Origin: Hesseltinella vesiculosa | Lineage: Eukaryota; Mucoromycota; Mucoromycetes; Mucorales; Cunninghamellaceae | Length of the DNA: 64,000 nt | Assembly: GCA_002104935.1 (NCBI GenBank) | Contig: MCGT01000018.1 | Span: forward strand, 248,001-312,000 | Direction: 5' to 3' | Shown: one piece after another, positions 45,092 to 57,200 of the stretch | Position numbering within the stretch: position 1 is the stretch's first letter | How the letters are laid out: the number at the start of each line of letters is the position of its first letter | The notes under the pieces: generated by a model | Told to the model about the DNA's origin: nothing | The model's database searches: none | The model's input: the letters and a program-made list of their open reading frames with translations, nothing else | Translations under genes and position numbers: made by a program

Positions 45092-46887
45092 ACGTCCCCC
45101 CTTCATCCAGCTCTTTTCTATACAGCTGACCTGCATCAATAAACATCACCCTTGTACATAGCCACCTTTTTATTCTGTGCTAGACCATCGCTGGTGCGGC
45201 ATTTGAGAAAGGGAACCGCCCAGACAAAATTGATCCAACGAATTTTTGGCACGACCTCTTTGCCTCGGCCTTTTACAGTAGAGACTTGCTGTGAATCATC
45301 CGATTCTCTCAATCACTTCTAGCCAAGATTCGATCTCCGCACCCCACCTGCCCATGGATTCAATGCAGGTGAAAGGGGTTGCATTGCTTCTTCGCGTTTT
45401 TTGTTCTGCTTTTTTTCTCGACTCGCTAATGATGGATCATCCTCCTCACCTCTTGACCTTGGTACACGGAAAGAACTTGGTGCTTTTTGATGAAACGACG
45501 ATTCCACCTTTCAATACATCAATAGACAACACGTTTTTTTTTATAGAAAACACAAACGGACAAGGACGATCCGACGGTGAAGGGCACTGCAGCATCTCCT
45601 TTCATGAGGCATGTTACTGAATCGGGAAAGACCGTATCTCTAGATCTCACAGACGTTTCCTCGTGCTCGAACCTGGTGGCTCCATACGGAATCAGCCATG
45701 TCATGTTCAAAGTCGCTTTGAATTGTTCATTCTGGGATCGATCGTCAGTACACAAGGCAGCTTGTCAAGCAAGTCACGCATGGTCCCAAAACGCACCATG
45801 GTACAAATAATAAGAATGCCTTGAAGCAACTAGAACAAATGAGGATGATGTTGCCAGCTGGTATGGATCACTGATGACTTTTCAGCTTGGGACGCTCTCG
45901 ACTTGTCTTTTAGCAGTAAGAGGCGATACCATGATCAGTCAAAAAACCTCAAAGACATCCAATCAAATGGGAAAGGTAATGTCGGAGGCGCAGCGGCGCG
46001 TCTTCCCTCTCTCTTTCTCTCATTACCCTTACTAGGTTTTTAAAAAGCCAAGGCTCTGTATGACTTTGAGCATCCACAACACAAGCTTAGAAAAAGCAAG
46101 TCTCTCCGACAAATGTTGTAAAGGCTTTCTGGAGTGTTAGCGACACGAAGATTTGAGCAGGTTGCAAAGACAAGGGTTGACCATCATGACTCACTCTTTT
46201 TTTTTAACAAAAAAAAGACAATCATTTCTTCCTTTTTTGTACAAAATGAACAAGACAAGGACACTCAGTCATTTGGATCGTAAGCGTACCTATTCTATAC
46301 TTCCTCCCACCTAACGACCGAATCTGATCGTTGTAACCACAGTGCGTTCCCTCATTGAACATGTGATCGATCTTGATTCTCAGACAGTATCTGGATTCCA
46401 TGAACACGATCAACGATAAGGGACCTCTCATTGAAAGCTCACTGGCCCCCTTTTTTTTCCTTGCTCCGTTTTTTTTTTTTAATAGGGATTTTCGATGGCC
46501 GCTCTGTTGGACTACACGATCAAGGGCGTGTTTGAACCCCATCATTCCTTGGTATCTTTTGTTGTCATATCCTGGTAAGCAGTAGTACCATTCTTTATGC
46601 ACTTTTTTTTTTTTTTTTTTTTGCTTTTTTATTCTTTTTTATTACTACAAAAGCGAGACGTGAATGTGGTTGGTTGAAGAGAGAGGACGTTTGAAGAAGA
46701 AGAAAAAAAAAGAGGTCCGCATTTTAGTGATAGAGACAGTGAAAATTCCATAATCACCCACCAAAGCATTTTTCTCATTCCCTCTTTTTTTTCCACACGT
46801 AGCTTTTGATTTTTATATTTTATTTATTTCCCCTCTTCCCTCGTTTTTATTTATTCTATATTTTTTGTTCCCTTCTTCTTCTGGAAG
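45092..46887. other. Long intergenic region, no supported gene
   Basis: About 1.8 kb upstream of the cyclin gene. It holds short open fragments, for example 45427-45530 (MMDHPPHLLTLVHGKNLVLF) and 45550-45810 (GTAASPFMRHVTESGKTVSL ... NAPWYK). I could not join them with a proper splice pair. The last 300 bp are pyrimidine/T-rich and likely the cyclin promoter. It may contain a non-coding transcript; nothing is recognised. Confidence 0.35.
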
Positions 46888-49062
46888 ATGCAGTCGAAAA
46901 ATGGGGAAAGCGACTATTCCCTTTGGACCCATAGTCATCCACTCCCGTCCATCCCCGACAATTTGGTCCAGCCTTTGCGTGAAGCGTTACCTAAACTAGA
47001 CCAGGCCCTTTCCAGCACCGTTCCTTCTGAAGCTGTGCCTCTGTGTCAGCAACTCTTCCACACCTGGTTGCTGACCCACCAACAGGACGCCCTGCCTCCT
47101 CCACCCAGAGCAAAAACGGCCATGAGCATCGCCGCCATGTACCCTTCACCCATGCCGCCCTCTTCCAACTCCACCTCATCCTCGTCACCTCCATCACACC
47201 TCCATCCCGCACCAGCCCCAGCTCACACGGTCTCGAACGATCATTACAAAAAGGGTCAGGCCAACAGCCGCCAATGGTTTCCGTTCAACACCAAACGCAA
47301 GCCCTCTTCGGTGGCCCCGATGCTTCAGGATCAGGGCAGTGACGAAAAAAAAAATATTTCCGATGACTACCCTCACCAACCGGCTGTTTGGACAGGCCAT
47401 GTGTCCGCCTCCACCTCCACTTCCTCGGCCGCCACCATCAACACCGCCTCCACCCTGCAGCCGCAACGGTACCGCCGCAACATCTCGTTTATTTTATCCA
47501 AACTTGGCACCAAGATGCGCCACTGGATGCAGTCGCAAAAAGCCTTGCCCGCCCTGGACCACCGTCAACCGGTCCGCAACATGACCGCCCCCGACCTCTC
47601 CCGCGCAACTGTCTCCATCGCCAAACTCCCCACCAGCCACACCTATCGCTCGGATGCAACCGATGCCACCATCTCCATGGCCAGCCCTGCCAACCTTGAC
47701 TCACTGACAATGAAAAAAGGCAGCCTGCCGGTTGAGTTGGTCGAGCTTGCCAAGGATCCCTCACTCCACTCTCAGATGGCCATGCAAGACGAGCTAGACG
47801 ACTCGGACGACTCGGCCGACGATGACTCCATTGGGCCCATGACCAGCATGGTCGACAAGGACCTGTACCTGTCGGCCTTTTCCCGGTATGACCAACTTCT
47901 ACAGAAGCCCCATCCCGACCTCCAGTCTCAGCAATCACGCACAGACGACCCCGGCCGTGGCCCGGCCGGCTACGCCTCCTTCCAGTCCGTCCTCCCCTCC
48001 CACATCACCAGCAGCCTCCACCAAGACGACCCACCCTTCAACTTTCCCCGCGACCGGCTGTACGACATTCCACGGCCCGACCATGCTGATGCCGTGGATG
48101 ATGCCAATCTCAAAACACCTTGGAGCCCACCGTCGTCCCTGGCCAACAAGCACCGTGCCCTGGTCACCACCAGCAAGACAGAGTCTGCCATTGACCACGA
48201 GCCGTCCGTGCCTTATTTGCGCCATGGCATCAAACGCGGTAGTGTAGACCTCAACGATCAAATCCAATATACCACCCGCTCTCTCTCCTCTGCTTCCTTT
48301 GCCTTGAACTGGCAACAATCTTTCCATGACCTTCAGCAACCCCGTGAACGCATTGCCATCACCCTGAAAAGGTAACTTGATGTCAAGAAAAGAGACGAGG
48401 TCTCATTTTTTTTTTCAAAGTGTGGCCTGGAGTTTGTATGATATCATGCGCAGAAATCATCGCAGCCAACGGTTTACCTCCGATACCGCCTATGTGACCT
48501 ATCCTGATATCAAACCAAGTGACTACAATGAAAAACTCTTTAGCGCCAAACCCACATCAGAATGGCGCGATGTCTTTAACCAAATGGCTTATGTCTTTGA
48601 CAAGGGCGAGGTAAAAAAAAAAAAAAATGTATCTCCACGTTTTATGCTCACACACCAGGGGGGGTTTTTTATTCTCTTTCAATTTTTTTAGCTCACGTCT
48701 GAACATGCGATTATCACCATGATCTACATTGACCGGATGCTGGAAAACACAAAGCAACAATTATGTGAAGTCAACTGGCGCCTGATCTTACTTGCTGGTC
48801 TGATCACCTGCGTCAAGGTCTGGGACGACTGTGCAGTCTACAATTTGGACTTTGTGCAAATATTTCCTGAATTGGACATCCAGCAAGTGTAAAGCTCGTA
48901 AAAAAATCGGGGACTCGACGGAGCAGCTCTGACTTTTTTTTTTTTTTTCATTCTTTCAGGAACATGATTGAACGGAGGTTTCTGGAACATATCGACTGGA
49001 ACGTCTCTGTGCGTTGCTCATTGTTTGCCAGTACGTACTTTGAACTACGCGAATACCAATAA
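46888..49062 (+). CDS. Cyclin Y-like cyclin
   Basis: A long low-complexity N-terminal region (about 495 codons in exon 1, Ser/Pro/Asp-rich, starting MQSKNGESDYSLWTHSHPLP) precedes the cyclin box spread over exons 2-4. The box reads SLYDIMRRNHRSQRFTSDTA, AIITMIYIDRMLENTKQQL, WRLILLAGLITCVKVWDDCA, VYNLDFVQIFPELDIQQV, MIERRFLEHIDWNVSV and ASTYFELREYQ at the end. The KVWDDxAVxNxDFxQIFP string is characteristic of cyclin Y, a membrane-associated partner of PCTAIRE/Pho85-type CDKs. Unlike animal CCNY no N-terminal myristoylation glycine is seen. Introns lie at about 48374-48419, 48610-48690 and 48890-48959. Confidence 0.85.
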
Positions 49063-49328
49063 TAAACAAGGGCATTGCAAGAGACCTTTTTTTGGTGATA
49101 GAGCTGAGCGTTGCTGGAGAGACAAAAAGAGAAGAAGAAAAAAAAAGGGGAGGTTTATAAGAAAGGTGCTGGGTTAAACACCAAGTAAAAAACAATGCAA
49201 ACAAGTAACAAAATGAGAAATGAGCCAGACAAACGAGTGTATGTGTAGAAAAGAAAAAAGTGACAGGGGATATCTGTAAAAAAGCTATGACTGGAGAAGG
49301 GTAACATCAGGTGAAGAGACGGCCTCAG

Positions 49329-50140
49329 CTATTCACCTCGTCGTCTTTTGCTGGTCTGGTCGTCATCTTCGTCATTGAGTTCATCCAATTCGTCTTCCTC
49401 TTCATCATCAACAGGGAAAGGGCGTTTGGCATGATTTTCAAAGTCATCCTCCGTTTCGTTTTCGACGTCCGAGATCGCAATAGGGTTCTCGTCATCGTCT
49501 CCAAGGTCTTCTTCTGCATCATCTTCCAGATCATCGTCGTCGTCGTCGTCCAGGTCATCTTCCTCTTCCTCTTCATCGTCATCCTCTCCATTGCTGTCTT
49601 CTAGGTCGACACCCTCGTCCTCGAGAATGCTGGTCAGCCGCTTCTTCTCTTTCTGGATGTCGTAAGACATAGCGTCCATGCCATCTTGGATACAGTCGTC
49701 GTTCACCTCGGCATGGTCGTCACCATCAAGCTCAGGGTTGAGATAATGGACTTCAAATAGACGGTTGCATAGGCCGTCAAACAAGCCCTTCTTTCTGCTG
49801 AACAGGTGATCATACTTCTCTTCGCTACTTGCTTCTTCTGGAAGACTTCGAATGTGCTTGAGGATGCTATCACGCTTGGCAGCCAAGACAGACAATGACC
49901 AATTGTTCGCATGTTTCGTCAATTCGAGAAGCTGGGACAATAATGCTGTCTGGTAGGCCAATTCTTTGTTGTTGAAGCTATGGTAACAAAAAAAAAATAT
50001 CAAAAAGTGAATCATCCCTCTTCTTTCCCATGCGTTGTTGACTATGATTACCAATTCAACAGAGTCACTTCTGGTGGCTTTTGAGGAACCAGATCAATTC
50101 GTACGAGAAAATAACATGCAATTTTATAATAGTTGCCCAT
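49329..50140 (-). CDS. Acidic-tailed protein of unknown function
   Basis: The first exon (50140 to about 50053) gives MGNYYKIACYFLVRIDLVPQ and joins through an intron (about 49982-50052) to NNKELAYQTALLSQLLELTK. The middle is helical with basic patches (LAAKRDSILKHIRSLPEEAS; LFSRKKGLFDGLCNRLFEVH). The last ~90 residues are almost entirely Asp/Glu, ending with a basic SKRRRGE tail. Asp-rich tails occur in nucleolar and histone-binding proteins, but no family is recognised. The start is less certain because exon 1 is short. Confidence 0.55.
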
Positions 50141-50299
50141 GGATACTGATGAGTAAAACAGGTGTCAAACAAAGAGAGAAAGAAAAAAAGGACAGTCGCG
50201 CTGGCTTCCTAAGGAGGGAAAAGAAAAAAAAAAAGCCTTTCATTTTTTCTCTCGTTTACTCATTTTCTAGCTTTCCACTTTTCTTATTCATGATCAACA

Positions 50300-51099
50300 A
50301 TGCCAGCATCTGCCGCACGATTGATCAAGCCATACTTGAAAAAGGTGGTGCTGAAAGTGCATCCTGATTTCTTTGTAAAAGAGCCCATCAAGAAGCAACA
50401 CAATGCCGCCGCCCTGCAGCAGCTCTACACGATCCTACAGCCTGTGCTTCGTCCAGAACAGCCATCCACCAGCCCCAAGAGGCCTGATGCCCCTATGTCG
50501 CTCTCGTTTTACCTCAAAGGCGCCTCATCCATGAATCCCAGCGTCATGTTCACCTCCCCACGACATGTCTGGCCAATAGTGCATGACTTCTTGATCTTGT
50601 GCCAGCAACTGCACGTACCCGTGAATGCCATGGACCTGGCCGCCGTACAACAAACCCTTGATCACCAGAAGCGACACACCAACCCACGATCGCTCCATCA
50701 AGAATTCGCCACTGCCCTCTATCAGCAGGAACAGCGTCGGGCCGGTCAGCCAACACACTGGACACCCGCGATGATCCTTGAGCAGCCGCTCCTGATGTGC
50801 GATCCGTCCATCGACCAGCAGCGCCTGGCCAACCACCTTGCCCAATGGCTTCCGCAGCTCACACCTCACCAGTGGTGGGGCAGACTACCGACCCTTGTCG
50901 TTCCTGCCAACACGCACCCTCTGCCTGACCACCTTTGCAAAGGCATCCTTGTCCTTCACGATTCAATGACGCCAAAAGGTCCAGGGAAAACGACTTGTAG
51001 TGCCTCGCTCAACCAACCCTCTTTTCCTTTTTAGATATCCAAGCCTACCTCGATACACACCTACAAAGAAAGCTAAAAGAGTATCAAGACCAAGATTAA
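50300..51099 (+). CDS. DUF4460 / TCAIM-like protein
   Basis: The protein begins MPASAARLIKPYLKKVVLKV with HPDFFVKEPIKKQHNAAALQ next. This degenerate J-domain-like segment with HPDFF in place of HPD is characteristic of DUF4460, found in the mitochondrial protein TCAIM and its fungal relatives. The N-terminus looks weakly mitochondrial. One intron (about 50980-51034) joins SMTPK to DIQAYLDTHLQRKLKEY and the stop at 51097-51099. It is about 245 aa, so the second domain (DUF4461) of animal TCAIM is absent or reduced. The function in fungi is unknown. Confidence 0.7.
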
Positions 51100-51780
51100 G
51101 GATAAATGCGGCGCCTGTGAATCACGGTCCCCACCTCCGCGACACCGCCACCTCTCTCAAAGGTACATTGAAGAACCATGTGTGTCCATCCCACCTAACT
51201 TTTCTTCTTTTCAAATAGATACCCCCGTCGAGACCTTTTTTTTTTTTTTTTTTGCCCACCCACCCCGTTGCCAGAACAATAATTTGGCACTTTGACTTCA
51301 TTGGACGCTTATCGATGACACTACGAATTGGCCGTTGTGCATGCCCTTGCCGAATATCACTGCTGTTGCTGGCAATATCTACGAAGAACTCGTGCTACGA
51401 TTTGGTTGCCCTCGTGAAATCCTGTCCAACCATGGATCCCTGTTCATGATTGAAGTGCTGGCTCAGTCACCTTCAACCTCAACGTTCTGGTGTGGTTGTG
51501 AATGGAACCAAAATAAAGAATTGCTGGCTTTGTTTATTTTAGTCTGATTTTACACATCTTCGCCACCTTGGCCATCATGGAACCAAATTGGCAAGGGATA
51601 TTCCATTTGAGGCAAGTCAACCTGGGCACTGGCGTCTACGACTTGGCGGATGACGGCCAGCGCATTCTCCCCCCTTGCAACTTTGGACAACGTATAAGTG
51701 GCCATAATTTTTATGCAAAATAAAAACAGCAATTCATTACACTTTGACTCTACTTCAAAAAGTGACACATCTGCCATAGC
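51100..51780 (+). mobile_element. Decayed Ty3/gypsy integrase fragment
   Basis: Between about 51280 and 51460 the plus strand encodes, across frame shifts and stops, HFDFIGRLSMTL, then ALPNITAVAGNIYEELV-like and VLRFGCPREILSNHGSLF. This is the central integrase (rve) block of Ty3/gypsy retrotransposons (DFIGPL ... LPN.TA ... LRFGCPREILSDRGSHF). Frame changes near 51340 and stops near 51425-51500 show it is inactive. No LTRs or reverse transcriptase were found. The rest of the stretch has no recognised content. Confidence 0.7.
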
Positions 51781-51786
51781 AACAAC

Positions 51787-51806
51787 AAACCCTAAACCCT
51801 AAACCC
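51787..51806. repeat. Interstitial telomere-like array (AAACCCT)n
   Basis: Nearly three consecutive units of the 7-mer AAACCCT (TTTAGGG on the other strand), about 30 bp from the tRNA-Gly 3' end. It is too short for a telomere and far from a contig end. Confidence 0.9.
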
Positions 51807-51838
51807 AAATCGACAAAAAGGGCAAAAACAAAGTCTCT

Positions 51839-51908
51839 GCGAGGTACGGGAATCGAACCCGTGCAGGCAGCTTGGAAGGCTACTATTCTACCATTAAATT
51901 AACCTCGC
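51839..51908 (-). tRNA. tRNA-Gly (anticodon TCC)
   Basis: On the minus strand the 70-nt sequence folds as a full cloverleaf: acceptor stem GCGAGGT pairing with ACCTCGC, a D-arm with AATGGTAGAAT, anticodon arm GTAGC-CTTCCAA-GCTGC (one mismatch, anticodon TCC), and a T-arm CGGG-TTCGATT-CCCG. Box B reads GGTTCGATTCC. There is no intron. A T5 tract (as aaaaa on the plus strand, about 51825) follows as Pol III terminator. Confidence 0.95.
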
Positions 51909-54296
51909 TTCACGAGGTCTGCTTAATATGAAGCACTTACGAAATTTCCTTTTATGGTTCGGCCGCCGAAAACGCCGACGGGTCCGAAACATTTACCGGT
52001 GCGTCCTGTCCAATAAATGATAAACAAAAGGCGGAGTGTAAATATCAAGACGGTCGTTTTTTTTTTTTTTTGGAGCGCAAGGTCTAACTGGAAATTAGAA
52101 TAGATATTGTGTATTGATGTAGGTGGTTGCATGTATTCAATTGTTTGAAAAAAAATACGACTTCCAACTGACAGGGCAGAGGAAATGAGAAAACGACCCG
52201 AGGTTTGGTCTGGTCATAGGAGGCATAAGAAAGCTCAAACCGATCAAGGGCTACCGTAAATCCTTCGGCTCTGATGAAACCTTATCACTGGTGAAATGGA
52301 CGTAGCTTTTTTCTGTTTCCAAAAAGAGGGCTTTTCGGTTGGCTTGGTATCTGGGCAGTTCATGCGTAGTGAAAATTAGGACGGTGCCAGAGCCACCATT
52401 GAGGACACCATCAACTGCCACCAGGGTCGTGAAGCTTCAAAGGTGAAAAAAAAGGCAGCCGATAATTCAGAAGATACGAATAGAGTCTGGGTATATCCAT
52501 GTCATTTTTTCCAAAAAGCAATGCAAATTGGCCAGCTAACCTTCACCAATCGACCTGGTTTTTTTTCTGCACATTCCCCCCTCATGATTTACCGCACTCA
52601 TAGAACTTAGCACGCTGATCTGTTAATACAAAGGTGCTGTGGATGCTGTGGAGACGCGCCCTTTTTTTCATTTTTGAAAAAAAAAAAAAAAAAAAAACCG
52701 CTTGCCAAATTTGGCAGGCGCTTGGCAGAGCATGTTTTGGGTGGCTGTAGCTCTTTGCCACAAAGACCCAGAGGTTTGTGTTTGCCAAAATGAAACTGCT
52801 CAAAATTTGGCTGGGCAACCTCCGCCGATCTGTCTGATTTTTTCAGTGCCAACATCATTCATGCATATGCGCAGTTGTGCAAATTTTCATATCGATCCAA
52901 TAGCTCAAAAGCGCTGTGCAATGTTGCTTTTTTTTTTCAAGAAATAAGAACTTGGAACTGCCGTATTCAGTCTCCGCACTCACCCTCGGATTCCTGTTGA
53001 TGCACGCATACATATTGGTGATCAACCTTCTAACGCTTCCCTCCTCTGTCTGAGAGAGCTGTAATTTTATCATAGACATTTCTCATCATTTGGTACTGTA
53101 TGCAAAATTAGGGTAAACTGACTTTGGCACAATTTTGCGCTGTGGGTTTTGATCAGATACCCTGGAGCTCCCCTGGCGAAAAGATGGCTGTCAATAAAAA
53201 AAAAAAATAGGGCTGGCCTGCGCGATCGGATTGATCTAGAATTTTACAACATTTGATTGATGATCCTGAAAGAACCAGGCCGATCGATCGATGGCACCCA
53301 GCTAACTTCTTGTGTGCTTTGTTTCGACCAAAAAAAAAAAAAAAACGAAACCTCCCGTCGTAATTCAATCTCCGCGGACAATGGGGTCCAAAAACAGCTG
53401 TAAAAAAAAGGGGAGGTGGTCTCTTTCTTATCTTTCTTTTCAAAAATACCCAATGAATGCGCTTATGCGAGACGGCATCGTTTGAATGACGATGCCTGTG
53501 CACAGGGAATGGAAAGAATAGGTGAAGTTCTACAGCCTCAGCAAGCACAGACTTCTTTGAAAGTGATACATTGGCTAGCGTGTGAAATTTGAATTTTTTT
53601 TTTTTTTTGGCACCAAACGATAGAAATCCACTCGACTTTCGAGGTCATGGGCATAGTTCATTCGTACAATACCTGAGTTACAGAAGCCATCGACTTGACT
53701 ATCTACGAGGCGGTCGGGACTCGGGAGCTGTGAATTTGAATAAATGGGGTGGGTGCCAGCCGTTGATGGGCTCAAGTCTGTCATCCTCGGCCTCGTCAAT
53801 GCACGCAGCCAAGGCTTTAGAGATGATCACGATGAAGAGGGGTGTCAGGAATGTGAAGAAGAAAAGGAGGTAGAAGTAGCTAACGGCGAAGACGACAATA
53901 CATTGAATATTGGGCAGTTGCTGGGCAGTGCGGCAATAAAAAAAAAGGTTTACCCAGCGTATGGGCAGGCTAAAAGCTTTGCGCAGTAGAGGCGTCGGCA
54001 AATTTCTTTTTCAACTTACAACAAAAGACGGCTTATATACAAGCTATTTTGTTCCATTGTTCATTAAATTGGCTTTGCTTGTTTCGTTGCGAATGCCTAT
54101 TTTCTACCAATGTGCACGCCAACGGGATGCCCAAAAAGGAAACCACTGCGCAAGAAGCTCCAACGAATGACCGGCTAATATTTTCTCTTTTTCCCTTTTT
54201 TTTTTTTAGTGTAGCTTCGCTTTCCCCCTTGCCCCCCCCTCCCCATCCTTTAGGTGTTGATAGATAAATTACTCCCACACGACTCTTGTTAACAAC
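51909..54296. repeat. Gene-poor region with degenerate repeats
   Basis: About 2.4 kb. 52790-53000 and 53155-53400 resemble parts of 43120-43410 and each other ('tggctgggcaacct', 'tcccctggc', 'tctccgc'), a dispersed repeat family. 53260-53300 has a GATCGATC-rich stretch. Short open frames are frequent but lack conserved motifs, apart from the doubtful one at 53740-54020. Confidence 0.5.
53740..54020 (-). CDS. Possible small membrane protein exon (doubtful)
   Basis: A minus-strand open frame reads QLPNIQCIVVFAVSYFYLLF, then FTFLTPLFIVIISKALAACI, then an acidic DEAEDDRLEPINGWHPPHLF and a stop. It has one to two hydrophobic segments. Upstream, GTAAGT at about 54018 and GTAAACC at about 53950 look like splice donors. 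No start codon or complete model could be assigned, so this may be a gene remnant. Confidence 0.25.
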
Positions 54297-57200
54297 ATGA
54301 AGTATTTGGAAGTGTGCCAAGCGCTGTATGATTATGAAGCAAGAACTCCAGATGAAATTTCAATCCAAGAAAACGACATTATCTACATTGTCGAGAAAGA
54401 AGACGACGAATGGTGGAAAGGTGAATTGAAACAGGGTGATGAGCCTGGGCCTGTGGGTCTTGTGCCTGCCAGTTATGTAGAAGAGGTAAGAATGCAGCGC
54501 CATTGCCAAGGAAAAAAAACACACGAGTCAACACACTCAACCTCTTGGCATGGAGCACTGACCTCGTTTTTTTTTTTTAAATAGGTGACACCTGTTGGCA
54601 TGGTACGAGCTGAATTCGATTATGATGCCCAGCAAGAAGAGGAATTGTCTATTATCGAAGGTCAAGAAATGTGGGTGTACGAACGAGATGATCCCGACTG
54701 GTTTTTGGTCAAGCTAGACACTGGCGACTTGGGTTTAGTGCCCTCAAACTATGTACAAGACATCGACGAGGATGCCCCAGCACCAGCAGCTCCTGCCGTG
54801 GATCCAACTCCTCCTCCAGCACCTGTCACCATCACTCCTCCTCAGCCTACTGTGCAGCCGACGCTGGCCACCGCCTCACCCAGCACGCCTACCCGAGGCA
54901 CACCTGTTTCTTCGGTATGTTTCTTTGGCGAGCTTGCAAGTGGGAAAAAAAAATAATAATTCACACCCTCTTTTTTTTATACTAGCCCAAGGTCTTGGAT
55001 GTGGATGACGAGGCGCAGTCATGGACAGTTAATGTGTATGATGTGGCCAAGAAGAAGAAGAAGAAAAGCAAAGGCAACTTGCTGGTTGGTAATGGCTTGC
55101 TCTGCTTTGGCAGCGAAACCGACAAAGCCTCACCTGTGCAACAGTATGAGATTTTGGACGTCGACAAGTACCTGATGGACAGCAAGGTGCTGCATATTGA
55201 GATCAATGGGGCTCAATCAGCCGTCCTGGATCTTCAAGCCTCGTCGAAATCCGAAGCGAAAGCGATCATCAACAAGATATCCGAGTCGCGCCAGCTTGCC
55301 CAACGAGCCGGCACGCATGTCAAGAGCACCAGCCAGTCCAACGCTCGCATCGCTCCGCCCTCTGCTACCCTACCTCCTCCCACGAATGGTCGCCCCTCTG
55401 CTGCCGCCGTAGCCGCTGCCGATCGCTCGCCTTCCCCGCCACTGATGCACCCTCGCCCAGCCATTGCGCTGTTTGACTTCCAAGCCGAAGGCGGTGAAGA
55501 GCTGTCCGTCAAGGAAAACGAGGAGATCCTGGTCACCAACTACCGCCGCGACGATGGCTGGTGGCATATTCAAAGCATGGTCGACTATAACCATGGCATC
55601 ATTCCCAAAGACTATATTCAATTCACAGACGATGATAGCGAGCCTGCAAGGGACGTGCCTCAGCCGAGCTTGCCTCCCCGCCCATCCGTGACGATTGATG
55701 CTGATGGCGACGTTGTTTACACCGAAGCCCATGACGAAGTTGAACATTACTTTCAGTACCGTGACGACCCCGAGTACCGTGAGCACAAGGAGCTTGAGCG
55801 CCAGATTGCCGAGAACGAGCGCAAGGAAATGCAACGCCGCAAGGAAGACGAAGACCGCCGACGCGAAGAAGAAGACCGTGAACGTGATCGCCGCCGCAAG
55901 GCCCAGGAAGCTGCCCAGCGCCAAGAACTCGAACGTCAGCGCCGTATGGATGAAGAGCGTCGTCGAAGAGAACGGGTAAATTCTATGATAGAGAGGAAAA
56001 AAAAAAGAGGAAAAAAAAAGAGGAAAAAAAAAGAAAATCTTGCAACCTGACATCTTTTTTTTTTTTTTTTGACAACGTCAGGAACAGGCCAAGAATGAAC
56101 GTGACGATTTACCAAGTAAAAGGATGCGTGTAATGATTATAGGACACATCGAAGTCTGACCACCTTTTTATTTTGTAGAGCCAGATCCTGACCGGCTGCG
56201 AACCTGGACAGATCGTAGTGCCTCCTTCCGGGTGGATGCTCAATATCTTGCGTTTTCGGATGGCAAGCTACGGTTGCACAAGTCAAATGGGGTCAAAATC
56301 GACGTGCCCATTGAAAAGATGTCGGATGAAGACGTGCGCTGGGTGGAACGTCACAACAACATGGCCCTTGGCACCTTGTCGGGTAAGAAGCGCGTCGACA
56401 AGCCTCAAGAAAAGACGCCCGAGATGCCTACCCGTCCCGCCGGCCCGCTGTCTGCCTTCTCTGACAACCCTCCCAGCACAAGCGCCAGCCACAGCAGCAA
56501 TCGAAAGAAACCCAATCCCAGCTGGGACTGGTTTGATTGGTTCATGAAGGTGGGCATCCCCATGCAGCAAGCCTTGATCTACAGCTCAGCCTTCCAAGGC
56601 GACCGTCTGGACGACTCGGACTTGGACCGCCTGACCTACAAGCAATTCAAGAGCCTCGGCGTCAAGGAAAATCATATCCGCCGCATCGAACGGTACCTGG
56701 ACACCGGTAAGCTGGAGGCTCCCTCTGACGACGAAGGCGAGGGTCAAAATCACGATCAGCAGATCAAGGACGATGAAGCGTATGCCCGCGAATTGCAAAA
56801 CCAACTCATGAATGAACCGGTGACGCAAAGAAAAGGTAGGAAAAAAAAAAAAAAGGAGCGCGGAGCAGCTGTGATCTCACAATACCAAATAGAGAAGGAA
56901 GCCAAGGCCAAGACGGCCTCTAAACAAATCCATCCTGACCTCTTGGACCTTCTTGGCAGCGACTTTGATACCGGGGCATCGGCGTCCACCAGCAACAATG
57001 GCTTCAGCGATGATGCCTGGGCACCTCGACCAACCAAGGACGAACAGGAACAAAAACCTGTGCTCGACTCAATACCCTTGCAACCGCAACCATCAGCGGC
57101 ACCCCAGCCGATGCTGGCCCTACCAGCCCCTACACCCCAACCACCTGCATCTGCTCCTGCCTCCACCCCTGTGCCAGATGCCACAGCCAACAAGACCATC

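Noticed and set aside
45291..45810. Two-exon small gene
   Set aside because: The two open fragments cannot be joined by a plausible donor and acceptor; the only GT lies about 15 nt from the AG.
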